DNA of 64,000 nt from Aldehydirespirator sp965200005 (GTDB taxonomy: Bacteria; Actinomycetota; Acidimicrobiia; Acidimicrobiales; Aldehydirespiratoraceae), in contig OZ241331.1 of assembly GCA_965200005.1 (NCBI GenBank), positions 2,728,001-2,792,000 on the forward strand. Reading direction: 5' to 3'. The stretch's first letter is position 1, and each line of letters opens with the position of its first letter. Positions 14,724-24,060 of this stretch are shown in pieces. The position numbers and the translations under genes were made by a program. The notes under the pieces were generated by a model, which had not been told where the DNA came from, made no database searches, and worked only from the letters and a program-made list of their open reading frames with translations.

Positions 14724-15749
14724 ATGCACGACATCGATCCCGACCGCTCTCAAGAACCCACCGACGGATCCGACCTACAAGACGGCAGCCAAGACTCACA
14801 CAGCAACGAACCACTTCTCAATCCTGCGCAGCAGGAGACACTCACCGTGCTAGGCGCCACACGCGAACAGAGACCCACCTTTGATCTGGGCTTGCGTGAC
14901 GAACTACGCGAGCAAATGTCCCAAGACCTAGCTCCAGTGGCAGAAGAGATCCGGTCAAAGGGACGGGGCATGACCCTTTACCTAAGCAAGTACCAGCTAT
15001 CGACGATCTTGGGCTGCGAACGCAAGTTCATGGGAGAACGAGGCGACCCATTTGCCTGGAGCCCTGCAACAGCTCGCGGCACCGTTACTCATAAGGCGAT
15101 TGAACTTTCGATCCACCGCGGCGGCGAAGCGAAGCCCTTAGATCTAACCGAACGCGCCATGGCAAGCCTCGAGCGGTCTGGCGGCAGCGGCATCGGTGAC
15201 TACTTGAGATCCGCTGACGAGGACGACATCGCAGAGTTGCGAGCCATTGTCAGTTCACAGTTGAGCCAGTTCCGGGAGTGCTTCCCGCCCCTTAGCGCGA
15301 GATGGACTCCGGTCACGGATAGCCCGCTGCGGCACAACTTTCATGGCCAAACAATTGTGATCTCCGGCAAGCCTGATCTCTGCTTGGGCAAACCAGAAGG
15401 CAATGTCTCCGGGAAGGTGATCATCGACTTCAAGTCAGGAGGCTTCTCACCAAACCATCGTGAAGACCTGCGCTTCTACGCCCTGCTGGAGGCACTGAGG
15501 ATCCTGCCGCCGCGACTCGTAGCTACCTACTACCTCGACTCAGCCACGATGCACACCGAGCAGGTAACCCTCGAACTGCTACACGGTGCTGCAGCACGCG
15601 TCGTTGATGCTGCTCACCGGTACGTAGAACTTGCGCTTCAAAAGGTCACGCCCGAAGTGCATCCGGGGCCGGCTTGTCGCTGGTGTTCGCTGCGACCGGA
15701 CTGCCCTGAAGGCTTCCTTCACTACGAGTCGCAAGCCGATCTCATCTGA
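14724..15749 (+). CDS. RecB/Cas4-type PD-(D/E)XK nuclease with Fe-S cluster ligands
   Basis: 341 residues. Catalytic residues are H123 in GTVTHKAIEL, D218 in SGKPDL, and D235-x-K237 in IIDFKSGG. Four cysteines, C98 (ILGCERKF) and C318, C321, C327 (ACRWCSLRPDC), are placed as in AddB and Cas4 proteins, where they hold a 4Fe-4S cluster that staples the nuclease domain. No cas genes or helicase partner are adjacent, so a DNA repair or solitary end-processing role is more likely than CRISPR adaptation. The N-terminal 80 residues are acidic, probably disordered and outside the domain. Confidence 0.85.
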   Translation: MHDIDPDRSQEPTDGSDLQDGSQDSHSNEPLLNPAQQETLTVLGATREQRPTFDLGLRDELREQMSQDLAPVAEEIRSKGRGMTLYLSKYQLSTILGCERKFMGERGDPFAWSPATARGTVTHKAIELSIHRGGEAKPLDLTERAMASLERSGGSGIGDYLRSADEDDIAELRAIVSSQLSQFRECFPPLSARWTPVTDSPLRHNFHGQTIVISGKPDLCLGKPEGNVSGKVIIDFKSGGFSPNHREDLRFYALLEALRILPPRLVATYYLDSATMHTEQVTLELLHGAAARVVDAAHRYVELALQKVTPEVHPGPACRWCSLRPDCPEGFLHYESQADLI

Positions 15750-15868
15750 TCAGCGACTAGTCGACGGCTAATCCCAAGTGAGATCGCAACCGGTGATTCG
15801 CTCTTCTATGCGCCATCACCCAGCGCCACCAGCCGCAAGCCAGTATTTCAAGGGGAATCGAACTCGAA

Positions 15869-16640
15869 CTAGAACCAGTCGACGGCTACGTCCATCTGGC
15901 CCGGGAACCGTTGGTCAACGCGCTCCACCATTTCCCTCATGTGATCTTGCATCTCACGCTCAGCCTGGGTTGCGTTGCCCGCAAGGATTGCCTCAGCGAT
16001 GCTCTCGTGGGTGTCGAACACTTCATCCCGCTCACCGAAGGCAAACACGGAGGGATTGACCCGAGCTGCATAGATGTTCTTTAGCGAGCTGCTCAGCAGG
16101 TCGAGCACGGCATTACCGGATGCTTTACCAATGATGTCATGGAAGCTCCAGGAGGCTTGCAGGTACTCATCATCGTCTTCACTGTGGACGCTGCTGGTAC
16201 CCGCCAAAATCTCCCCAAGACGCTGCCGAGTATTGCTGTCCTGCTGTTCGGCCGCGAGCCTTTGCCATTACCGGCTCAAGGACGACGAGCGCTTCCATCA
16301 CCTCGCGCAAAGTGATGCCCGACGCCTTCAAAAAGAAAGTGAGCGTGCGGCCAAGATCCTCGCTCGACATCGAAGCAACGATCGGTCCGCCGCCCGGCTC
16401 TGGCTTGATCGTGATGAGACCGAGAACTTCAAGTATGCGAAGTGCCTCACGCAGAGACCCCCTCGCCACCTGCAACGACTCAGCCATCTCAACTTCAGAA
16501 GGCAGCCGCGATCCAGGTCCTAGGCCACGCTCGACGATGTCATGGAGGATCTCGTGTGCCACCGATGTGGCAACTTTTGCCGGACGGCGCCGACGTTGTC
16601 TGGCTGAACGAGAGAGCGGCAGTGACTCACGACGTGTCAT
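15869..16640 (-). pseudogene. FadR/GntR-family regulator (HTH + FCD), broken by a frameshift
   Basis: Two minus-strand frames together make one regulator. The first (16640 to about 16250) gives the GntR winged helix (SRLPSEVEMAESLQVARGSL followed by REALRILEVLGL) and the start of the FCD ligand domain (VVLEPVMAK). The second (from about 16250 to 15869) continues the FCD helices with the metal/ligand His residues in SFHDIIGKASGN, THESIAEAI and MQDHMREM. In the second frame the junction reads LAAEQQDSNTRQRLGEILAG, so one surplus base near 16252-16258 (AAAGGCTC on the minus strand) explains the break. It is either a recent pseudogene or a sequencing/assembly error. Intact members repress catabolic genes and are released by small carboxylic acids. 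Confidence 0.8.
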
Positions 16641-16789
16641 CGCTCACCCCCGCTCCAGTTCGCACACCCTGCTCGATGGCAAAGAACCACCGAACTTGAC
16701 ACTGTAGTTGACCTCGGTAGGCGAGGTCACGCTCAAATAGAGGTCACGCCCAAATAGGTGTGCGAGTCGTCATCAACGAGCGCTAAGCG

Positions 16790-18085
16790 TCACGGATCAG
16801 ATCTGGTGACGCCGGGCGCACTCGCACCCCTTGGGCTCTCGGGAGCTACCGGAGTCCCAGATGGCGCAGCGATGTCGAGCCTGCGCAACACGCCTAATCC
16901 CCGCAGGCCAACCACCACAACGAGTAGCAGCGTGCCGTACAAGCCGAAAGCAGGACGGGCACCCAGCAACTCCACAAGCTGTCCAAGTACGAGTTGTCCA
17001 AGAGGGTTAGCGAACAACAAGACCATCAGGTAGACGGCAACCGTCTGGGCCCGGCGGCTCTCGTCCACCTGCATCTGCACTGTGGTGTTGAGCACGCTCG
17101 CGGACGTGAGATGCGCGGCCCCCACACAAGCCAGCGGTATCAGCGAAATCTCCAGATTGGGCGCAATCGCAAAAGTCACAACGGCAGCGCCATACAGCAC
17201 CAGTGCAGCTGTTTGGATGCTTGAGCGTCGCACCCGCGAGTCCAGTGACGCCACGATCGGGGTGGCGATCACGGCGCCAAGGCCGACCAGCGCCAGCATC
17301 AAACCAAACCCTTGAGCACCCCGGTCAAACACATCCTCGGCAAACACAACGGCCATTACCTGCATCGGCAACCCCAGGAAACCAATCAGTGCCACCACCC
17401 CGATAGCGGTCGTGATGCCACGGCGTTCACGGATATAGCGAGCGATGCTCACAAAGTCCCGCACTGGTCGCATCGCACCAGCACGCTGGCGTGACACCAC
17501 CCCCGGCGCATCGATGCGCACCAGCGCCCCGAGCACAACCACATAAGACAGAGCGTTGATCGCGAAAGCAGCCCCAGGGCCCCAAGCAGCCACGGTGACC
17601 CCAGCGAGCGTGGGCCCGATAAGCCGAGAAGAATTGAACTGAGCCGAACTCAAAGTGACCGCGTTCAACAGCAAGTCCCGTGGCACTAACTCGGTCACGA
17701 AGGCCTGCCAGGCAGGCAGATTCATCCCACCTGCGAAACCGGTGAGGGCAGCCAAACCCACATACGCGAGTGGGTCACGAACCCCGCTCCACCACACGAT
17801 CGCCAGCCCCCAGCCAACCAGGGACATGCTGAACTGCGTAATAAGCAACAGATTGCGGCGGGGATAGCGATCAGCAACCTGCCCCGCAAGCGGAGCGATC
17901 ACAGCCATGGGGATGAACTGGGCGAATCCCGCAAAGCCCACCCATCCGGGACTCTCCGTGAGAGCCCAGATAGCCGCTGGCAGTGCCAAGAACTGGAAGA
18001 ACCGCCCCGAATTGGAGATCAGCCCACTGAACCAGAAGTACCTGAAGTTGCGGTGGCTGAACGACGCGAACGCCACCGGAGGCAT
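16790..18085 (-). CDS. Major facilitator superfamily exporter (EntS-like)
   Basis: 431 residues with 10-12 predicted membrane segments. An N-terminal FRYFWFSGLISNSGRFFQFL and the loop APLAGQVADRYPRRNLLL (MFS motif A) place it with the MFS_3 group that includes the enterobactin exporter EntS and many uncharacterised drug efflux proteins. The C-terminal 30 residues after the last helix are Pro/Ser rich. Its neighbour upstream is divergent (crotonase); the broken FadR-type regulator lies downstream on the same strand. Substrate unknown. Confidence 0.88.
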   Translation of the reverse strand: MPPVAFASFSHRNFRYFWFSGLISNSGRFFQFLALPAAIWALTESPGWVGFAGFAQFIPMAVIAPLAGQVADRYPRRNLLLITQFSMSLVGWGLAIVWWSGVRDPLAYVGLAALTGFAGGMNLPAWQAFVTELVPRDLLLNAVTLSSAQFNSSRLIGPTLAGVTVAAWGPGAAFAINALSYVVVLGALVRIDAPGVVSRQRAGAMRPVRDFVSIARYIRERRGITTAIGVVALIGFLGLPMQVMAVVFAEDVFDRGAQGFGLMLALVGLGAVIATPIVASLDSRVRRSSIQTAALVLYGAAVVTFAIAPNLEISLIPLACVGAAHLTSASVLNTTVQMQVDESRRAQTVAVYLMVLLFANPLGQLVLGQLVELLGARPAFGLYGTLLLVVVVGLRGLGVLRRLDIAAPSGTPVAPESPRGASAPGVTRSDP

Positions 18086-18159
18086 CGGGGCACCGTAGCG
18101 GCGGCTCCGCTCAGCCTGCGCAAACCTCCGGTGGCGCTGCCCGCGCGATAATTCGAGAC

Positions 18160-18918
18160 ATGCCTTACGTGCTGACAGAAACCAACGGGCGGATTGCCCG
18201 CATAACCCTCAACGACCCGCAGAAACGCAATGCCATCAACGCCGAGATGAACGACGAGATCTGCGCGGCTCTCGACACCTTCGAAGCAGATCCCAACATC
18301 GGAGCCCTCATCGTCACCGGCGCAGGCAAGGGATTCTGCGCCGGTGCTGACCTCAACGATCTGCTAGCGGCCGAATCAACTGGTATCACCCGCATCTATG
18401 AGGGCTTCCTGCGGGTCGCCCACTCCCCTCTGCCCACCATCGCGGCCGTCAACGGTGCTGCGGTTGGTGCAGGCATGAATCTGGTGCTGGCTTGTGATGT
18501 AGTCCTCGCCGGCAAGCGCTGGGCCCGCTTTGAATCTCGCTTTCTACAGATCGGACTGCACCCCGGAGGAGGCCACACGTGGCGCCTTAGACACGTCACT
18601 GATCGCACAACCACCATGGCCATGGTGCTCTTTGGCGAAGTGCTATCGGCGGACGAAGCCTGCCGCCACGGACTTGCCTATCAGGCAGTGGCCGATGAGC
18701 AACTCCTAGAGCACGCCCAGCAGATGGCCGAGCGGGCTGCCGCACAGCCGCGTGATCTGGTAGCTCGCACCAAAGCAACGATCCTTTCACTCGATGAGGT
18801 CAGCGATTCTGATGCAGCCGTGGCACACGAACTCGAGCCGCAGTTGTGGTCGATGAGCCAACCACCGTTCAAGAACCTTGTGCGGAAGTTGCAAGCCCGG
18901 ATCGGCTCACAGCAGTAG
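18160..18918 (+). CDS. Enoyl-CoA hydratase/isomerase (crotonase) family protein, atypical active site
   Basis: 252 residues of the crotonase fold. The oxyanion-hole segment FCAGADL (59-65) and the GAAVGAGMNL helix are present. The two catalytic glutamates of classical hydratases are missing: N107 stands where rat Glu144 would be, and F129 where Glu164 would be (in FESRFLQIGLHPGGG). It should therefore not be assumed to be a simple hydratase; other crotonase members use different residues for isomerisation or thioester hydrolysis. Pyruvate carboxylase starts 12 bp downstream, so the two are probably co-transcribed. Confidence 0.85.
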   Translation: MPYVLTETNGRIARITLNDPQKRNAINAEMNDEICAALDTFEADPNIGALIVTGAGKGFCAGADLNDLLAAESTGITRIYEGFLRVAHSPLPTIAAVNGAAVGAGMNLVLACDVVLAGKRWARFESRFLQIGLHPGGGHTWRLRHVTDRTTTMAMVLFGEVLSADEACRHGLAYQAVADEQLLEHAQQMAERAAAQPRDLVARTKATILSLDEVSDSDAAVAHELEPQLWSMSQPPFKNLVRKLQARIGSQQ

Positions 18919-18930
18919 GAAACGCTAACG

Positions 18931-21900
18931 ATGAGGAAGCTTCTGGTCGCCAACCGGGGCGAGATCGCAATCCGAGCTTTCCGGGCCGCAACCCAGCTCG
19001 GGATCCGCACGGTCGCCATCCTGCCGATCGAGGAGGAGCTCAGCGGGGCTCTACACCGAATCAAGGCCGACGAAGCGTATGTGATCGGCGAACCCGGCCG
19101 GCCAGTGCGTGCCTACCTCGATCCCCAAGCAATCGTCAACAAGGCAACCGAAGTCGGCGCGGACGCGATCTACCCCGGCTATGGATTCCTATCCGAGAGT
19201 CCTCATCTGGCACGAGCCTGCGCCGAAGCGGGCGTCACCTTTGTGGGGCCAAGCGAAGCGGTGTTGCGACTCGCGGGCAACAAGATGCGGGCACGTCAGG
19301 CGGCTCTGGAAGCAGGGCTACCAGTGCTCACACAGTCACCGCCGATTACCCGCGCATCCGAGGCCACAGAATACGCCGCAGAGATCGGCTACCCGCTGTT
19401 TGTGAAGGCCGCATCGGGTGGCGGTGGCCGGGGCATGCGCCGTGTCAATCGGCCCCGAGAACTCACGGAAGCTGTCGAGGCCGCACGGCGAGAAGCTGGC
19501 AGCGCCTTTGGCGATTCAACGGTATTCCTCGAAGAAGCGATGCAGCATGTGCGACACATCGAAGCGCAGGTGCTCGCTGATCACGCCGGCAACGTCATCC
19601 ACCTCTATGAGCGTGACTGTTCGGTGCAGCGACGCTTCCAGAAGGTCGTCGAGATGGCACCGGCACGCCAACTCGACAACACCGTCCACCAGGCTCTTCT
19701 CGAAGACTCTGTTCGGTTTGCTTCTGCCATCGACTACATCAATGCGGGAACTGTTGAGTTCCTCGTCGACCCCGACGGGCGTTACGTGTTCATCGAGATG
19801 AACCCACGCATCCAGGTGGAACACACCGTCACCGAAGAAGTCACCGATATCGACATCGTCGAGTCACAACTGCTGATCGCTGCAGGCAAGACGCTGCCCG
19901 AGCTTGAGCTGACCCAAGACAGCGTCAGCGTTCGGGGGCTAGCAATTCAATGCCGTGTAACTGCTGAGGATCCTTCAAACGATTTCCGTCCCGACACGGG
20001 CCGCATCGTCGCCTACCGGCCCGCCAGCGGGGCGGGGGTGCGCCTCGACGGTTGCGTGTATCAGGACGTCGAGATAACGCCGCACTTCGACTCGATGATC
20101 GAGAAGGTCACGTGCCGGGGCAAGAATTTCGACACGGCGGTGCGGCGCATGCAACGCACCCTCGCCGAATACCGGGTGCGGGGCGTGTCCACCAACCAGC
20201 CGTACCTGCAAGCCATCTTGCGAGACGATCAGTTCCGCTCCGGGCCTGTGACCACGAGCTTCATCGATGACCGCCCTGAGCTGACCTCAGCCTCGGTCGG
20301 CGCTGACCGTGCTACTCGCCTGTTGCGCTATCTCGCTGATGTAACGGTGCATCAGCCTCATGGTGCCGCCCCGACACGTCTCGATCCCTCCACCAAACTC
20401 CCACATGAGCCAAGCTCTGAGCCGCAAGCGGGCTCCCGGCAGCAGCTCTTAGAGCTAGGCCCGCAAGGGTTCGCCGCTGCACTCCGAGCTGCGAGTGTCC
20501 CCCAGGTCACCGACACGACGTTGCGTGATGCGCATCAATCGATCCTCGCGACCCGCTTGCGCACGATTGATCTGGTTGCTGGTGCCGAGCAGATGGCACA
20601 GCAGCTGCCGCAGTTGTTCAGCCTCGAGTGCTGGGGAGGTGCCACCTTTGATGTGGCCCTGCGGTTCTTGCATGAGGATCCCTGGGAGCGGCTCGCTCGT
20701 ATCCGTGCTGCGGCACCCAACATCTGCACGCAGATGCTGCTGCGAGGTCGCAACACCGTCGGGTACTCGCCCTATCCCGACTCGGTTGCCGAGCACTTCG
20801 TTGCCCAGTCGGTCGCCACAGGCATGGACATCTTCAGGGTCTTTGACGCCTTCAACTCGATCGATCAGATGCGTCCCGCGATCAAAGCTGTCATCGAAAA
20901 CAGCGCGGTCGCTGAGGGAACCATCTGCTACTCCGGCAACCTCTCAAGCCCGCACGAAGATCTCTACACGCTCGACTACTACCTGCGCATCGCCGAACAG
21001 CTGGTGGACTCCGGCGTTCACATCCTCTGCATCAAGGACATGGCTGGGCTGCTGCGACCCGTCTCGGCACGCATGCTGGTCACCGCGCTGCGTGAACGCT
21101 TCGACCAGCCCGTTCATCTACACACCCACGACACCGCTGGTGGCCAGCTCGCCACATATCTCGCCGCGATCGATGTTGGTGTCGATGCGGTAGACGTTGC
21201 CGCTCCCCCGCTTGCGGGCATGACCTCGCAACCATCGCTGGCATCGCTGGTCGCAGCAACCGACGACACCGTGCACCAGACTGGTCTCGACCTTGATGCC
21301 ATCGGCGACCTTGAGCCCTACTGGGAGGCCGTGCGGCGTGTCTATGCGCCATTTGAGGCTGGCCTGGCTTCACCAACCGGAACCGTTTACCGCCATGAGA
21401 TTCCTGGTGGGCAACTCTCCAATCTGCGCTCACAGGCCCGGGCCCTAGGTCTCGGGCACCGCTTCGAGGAGGTTGAACGGCTCTATGCGGCATGCAACGA
21501 GTTGCTAGGACGCCCCATCAAGGTGACACCGTCATCCAAGGTAGTGGGTGATCTAGCGCTGCACATGGTCGCCTCGGGGGTCACACCAGAGCAACTACTT
21601 GAGGATCCGGCCAGCGTTGACCTGCCCGACAGTGTCATCAACTTCTTGCACGGTGAACTCGGCGATCCTCCCGGCGGTTTCCCTGAACCGTTCCGGTCGA
21701 GAGCCGTCACGGGTCGCACCCGCACAGCCAAGCGCGAGGAACTAACCGAAGCTGATGAGGAGGGCCTCGCCACAGACCGCGCAGCCACTCTCAACCGGTT
21801 GTTGTTGCCCACACCATCAGCAGACTTCGCAGAGAACCGTGAACGTTACGGCGACCTGTCGGTGCTGCCGTCGTTGCTGTTCTGGTATGGCCTTGATCCT

Positions 21901-22347
21901 CACGAAGCTGACACTGCCGTGGTGTTGGGCCAGGGTGTGCGTTTGATGCTGGGACTGCGCTCGGTGAGCGAGCCCAACGACGAGGGGATGCGCATCGTCG
22001 GGTTCCGGGTGAACGGCCAGCCGCGAGACATTGACACGCTCGATCGCAATCTGGCACGAGATCGACCCGAACACGCCCGAGCCGATCCCAACGAACCCGG
22101 ACATGTGGCCGCTCCGTTCCGTGGCGCCGTGACTGTCGCCGTCGCTGTGGGTGATCAGGTGTCGGCGGGTGACACTGTGGCCGTGATTGAGGCCATGAAG
22201 ATGGAGTCTTCGGTGTCAGCCCCGGTTGCTGGCACGATCGAGAGGGTGTCAGCCGCGCCGGGAGCGTTGCTAGAGCCTGGCGATCTGATCCTGGCGATCC
22301 GTCAATCCGGCCGGGCACCGAGCCCTAGTGGAGTCGGCGACACCTAA
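18931..22347 (+). CDS. pyc: Pyruvate carboxylase
   Basis: 1138 residues, the normal length of a single-chain pyruvate carboxylase, which makes oxaloacetate from pyruvate and bicarbonate with ATP to refill the TCA cycle. Domains in order: biotin carboxylase/ATP grasp (about 1-450, with KAASGGGGRGMR and EMNPRIQVEHTVTEE), carboxyltransferase (about 520-800, with DTTLRDAHQS, the metal-binding HLHTHDT and the Lys of CIKDMAG), PYC/OadA tetramerisation region (about 800-1010), and a C-terminal biotinyl domain with EAMKM, where K1090 takes the biotin. AGGAAA lies about 9 nt before ATG 18931. It forms a likely two-gene unit with the crotonase. Confidence 0.97.
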   Translation: MRKLLVANRGEIAIRAFRAATQLGIRTVAILPIEEELSGALHRIKADEAYVIGEPGRPVRAYLDPQAIVNKATEVGADAIYPGYGFLSESPHLARACAEAGVTFVGPSEAVLRLAGNKMRARQAALEAGLPVLTQSPPITRASEATEYAAEIGYPLFVKAASGGGGRGMRRVNRPRELTEAVEAARREAGSAFGDSTVFLEEAMQHVRHIEAQVLADHAGNVIHLYERDCSVQRRFQKVVEMAPARQLDNTVHQALLEDSVRFASAIDYINAGTVEFLVDPDGRYVFIEMNPRIQVEHTVTEEVTDIDIVESQLLIAAGKTLPELELTQDSVSVRGLAIQCRVTAEDPSNDFRPDTGRIVAYRPASGAGVRLDGCVYQDVEITPHFDSMIEKVTCRGKNFDTAVRRMQRTLAEYRVRGVSTNQPYLQAILRDDQFRSGPVTTSFIDDRPELTSASVGADRATRLLRYLADVTVHQPHGAAPTRLDPSTKLPHEPSSEPQAGSRQQLLELGPQGFAAALRAASVPQVTDTTLRDAHQSILATRLRTIDLVAGAEQMAQQLPQLFSLECWGGATFDVALRFLHEDPWERLARIRAAAPNICTQMLLRGRNTVGYSPYPDSVAEHFVAQSVATGMDIFRVFDAFNSIDQMRPAIKAVIENSAVAEGTICYSGNLSSPHEDLYTLDYYLRIAEQLVDSGVHILCIKDMAGLLRPVSARMLVTALRERFDQPVHLHTHDTAGGQLATYLAAIDVGVDAVDVAAPPLAGMTSQPSLASLVAATDDTVHQTGLDLDAIGDLEPYWEAVRRVYAPFEAGLASPTGTVYRHEIPGGQLSNLRSQARALGLGHRFEEVERLYAACNELLGRPIKVTPSSKVVGDLALHMVASGVTPEQLLEDPASVDLPDSVINFLHGELGDPPGGFPEPFRSRAVTGRTRTAKREELTEADEEGLATDRAATLNRLLLPTPSADFAENRERYGDLSVLPSLLFWYGLDPHEADTAVVLGQGVRLMLGLRSVSEPNDEGMRIVGFRVNGQPRDIDTLDRNLARDRPEHARADPNEPGHVAAPFRGAVTVAVAVGDQVSAGDTVAVIEAMKMESSVSAPVAGTIERVSAAPGALLEPGDLILAIRQSGRAPSPSGVGDT

Positions 22348-22364
22348 CGCCGACATAAAGCGAC

Positions 22365-23081
22365 CTAACGTGGAGGTCTAGAGCTTGCCCGCCCCCTGCG
22401 CGACGCTCGCGGCCAGCGAGAACGGCCCGTACGCGACGAGATTCGTGTGACAGTGGTGGTGGCCGCGGGGTTGACAACGGGTTGTTGTGGTGTCCCAATC
22501 CAGGTGCTGACCAGCTCCTGAGCACACACCAGCCATTCCTCAACCGTCATTGCGAAGCGATAGTGATCTTCCCACACACCGTTGATCTGCACGTAACGCT
22601 GAGCTAACCCTTCGAGGCGCAAGCCCAGCTTCTCAACCACCCGCAAGCTAGAGGTGTTGCGCGGCACGATCGACACCTGCAAGCGGTGCAACCGCAACTG
22701 TTCGAACCCGAAGCGAGCAACTACAACGAGCGCTTCAGGCGTGTATCCCTGACCAGCAACGATCTCGTCGATCCAGTAGCCGACATAGCACGACTGGAAC
22801 GGCCCACGCTGGATCGATGACAGGTTCATCTCACCCCGGAAATGACCGTCGATAAACACGCCGAACCCGTAACCGCTGCCGCTCTGGCGTTCCCGGCGGC
22901 GAGCCGCGCAACGTGCCGCGAAAGCACCAGGATCCTCAACCACATCCGGCACACCCGGAGCGGTTCGTGGTTCCCATACGGCAAGGCGTTGACGGTTGCG
23001 GCGCCGCACCTCCCGCCAAGCCCCGAAGTCATCACGAGTGAGAGGCCTCAACAACACCCGCCGACCAACGAGCGTGGTCAC
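22365..23081 (-). CDS. GNAT acetyltransferase, RimJ/RimL type
   Basis: 238 residues. The acetyl-CoA binding core (GQGYTPEALVVVARFGF, then LRLHRLQ and VPRNTSSLRVVEKLGLR) is typical of ribosomal-protein-alanine N-acetyltransferases. The GNAT domain ends near residue 190 (MTVEEW). The remaining 45 residues are Thr/Arg/Ser rich and not part of the fold, possibly a read-through extension after loss of an older stop. It lies downstream of ppx in the synteny block that continues to mfd. Confidence 0.85.
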   Translation of the reverse strand: MTTLVGRRVLLRPLTRDDFGAWREVRRRNRQRLAVWEPRTAPGVPDVVEDPGAFAARCAARRRERQSGSGYGFGVFIDGHFRGEMNLSSIQRGPFQSCYVGYWIDEIVAGQGYTPEALVVVARFGFEQLRLHRLQVSIVPRNTSSLRVVEKLGLRLEGLAQRYVQINGVWEDHYRFAMTVEEWLVCAQELVSTWIGTPQQPVVNPAATTTVTRISSRTGRSRWPRASRRGRASSRPPR

Positions 23082-23098
23082 CTTGGAGGGATCCTCCT

Positions 23099-23161
23099 CA
23101 TAGCCCCCATAACCCTGATAGCCCTCATAACCCTGATAGCCCTCATAGCCGTCATAGCAAT
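23099..23161. repeat. 9-bp tandem repeat, seven units
   Basis: Seven near-identical 9-bp units of the type [cg]ata[ag]ccct (catagcccc, cataaccct, gatagccct, cataaccct, gatagccct, catagccgt, catagcaat) fill the gap between ppx and the acetyltransferase and run over the ppx stop codon. The period is a multiple of three. Confidence 0.8.
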
Positions 23162-24060
23162 GAAAGTGCTAGCCCATCGAGAATGTCTGACTCCGACACG
23201 AGGCATTCTTGTAGATCGAAGTAGCGCATGGTCGCCACCAAGATGGAAGTCCCGGCAACGATCACATCGGCACGTCCCGGATCAAGCCCGGGGTTCTCTC
23301 GCCGATCAACCAGCGCTTCGGTGGCCAGCGTGCGAAACACATCCTCGACTGCGTCTTTAGTTAGACGGAAGTTGTGGATGCGCTCAGGGTCATAGGTCAT
23401 CAGACCGATCTCTACGGCAGCGATCGTTGTGATGGTTCCGGCTACGCCAATCAGTTTGCAATCCGAAGACAATTCAGCAATGTCACGCACGGCATCGTCA
23501 AGGTGCAGTTTCACTACCGACAGGCATGCTGAGAGTTCTTCGGGCAGTGGCGGATCGCTGTGCACGTACTTTTCGGTGAGGCGCACGCTGCCGATGTCAA
23601 GGGAGGTAGCGGCTTCGCAGCGGTCGGTGCCGAAAGCGAACTCGGTTGATCCGCCACCGATATCCATCACCAGGAACGGCCCATCGCTGGGGTCGACGCC
23701 CGCTGTTGCACCCGCAAACGACGCTTGAGCCTCGGCCTCGCCTGAGAGAACCTCAAAGGAAGCACCGAGGATTTCCTGGGCTGGGTCAAGGAAGACTTCA
23801 CGGTTAGTCGCATCGCGCACGGCTGAGGTTGCAACGGCTCGCACGGCGCTGATGTCGTAGCGATCCATGATCTGGCGATAGCGGCGAAGACATGTCAACG
23901 TGCGTTCGACGGCAGCCGCGTCAAGTGATCGGTTTGCGTCGACGCCACGACCGAGCCGGGTGATGGTGGCGTGACGTTCTAGCCCAAGGCCCTCCCCAGT
24001 CGTGACGAGCAGGCGGGTTGTATTGGTGCCGCAGTCAATGGCCGCAACGGTGCGATTCAC
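23152..24060 (-). CDS. ppx: Exopolyphosphatase / pppGpp phosphohydrolase family (Ppx/GppA)
   Basis: 302 residues of the actin-like ASKHA fold: phosphate-1 loop AAIDCGTNTTRLLV at the N-terminus, the Glu in LSGEAEAQ, phosphate-2 loop VMDIGGGSTEF, and the adenosine-like loop GVAGTITTIAA. It hydrolyses polyphosphate or pppGpp; short actinobacterial members of about 310 residues such as this one lack the C-terminal HD domain. The start overlaps the DUF501 stop by 4 bp. The DUF501-ppx pair next to eno-divIC is a conserved actinobacterial arrangement; here the pair is displaced by the cox cluster. Confidence 0.93.
   Translation of the reverse strand: MNRTVAAIDCGTNTTRLLVTTGEGLGLERHATITRLGRGVDANRSLDAAAVERTLTCLRRYRQIMDRYDISAVRAVATSAVRDATNREVFLDPAQEILGASFEVLSGEAEAQASFAGATAGVDPSDGPFLVMDIGGGSTEFAFGTDRCEAATSLDIGSVRLTEKYVHSDPPLPEELSACLSVVKLHLDDAVRDIAELSSDCKLIGVAGTITTIAAVEIGLMTYDPERIHNFRLTKDAVEDVFRTLATEALVDRRENPGLDPGRADVIVAGTSILVATMRYFDLQECLVSESDILDGLALSLL

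Noticed and set aside
23099..23161. Short tandem repeats considered as a CRISPR array
   Set aside because: Units are 9 bp and contiguous with no spacers.
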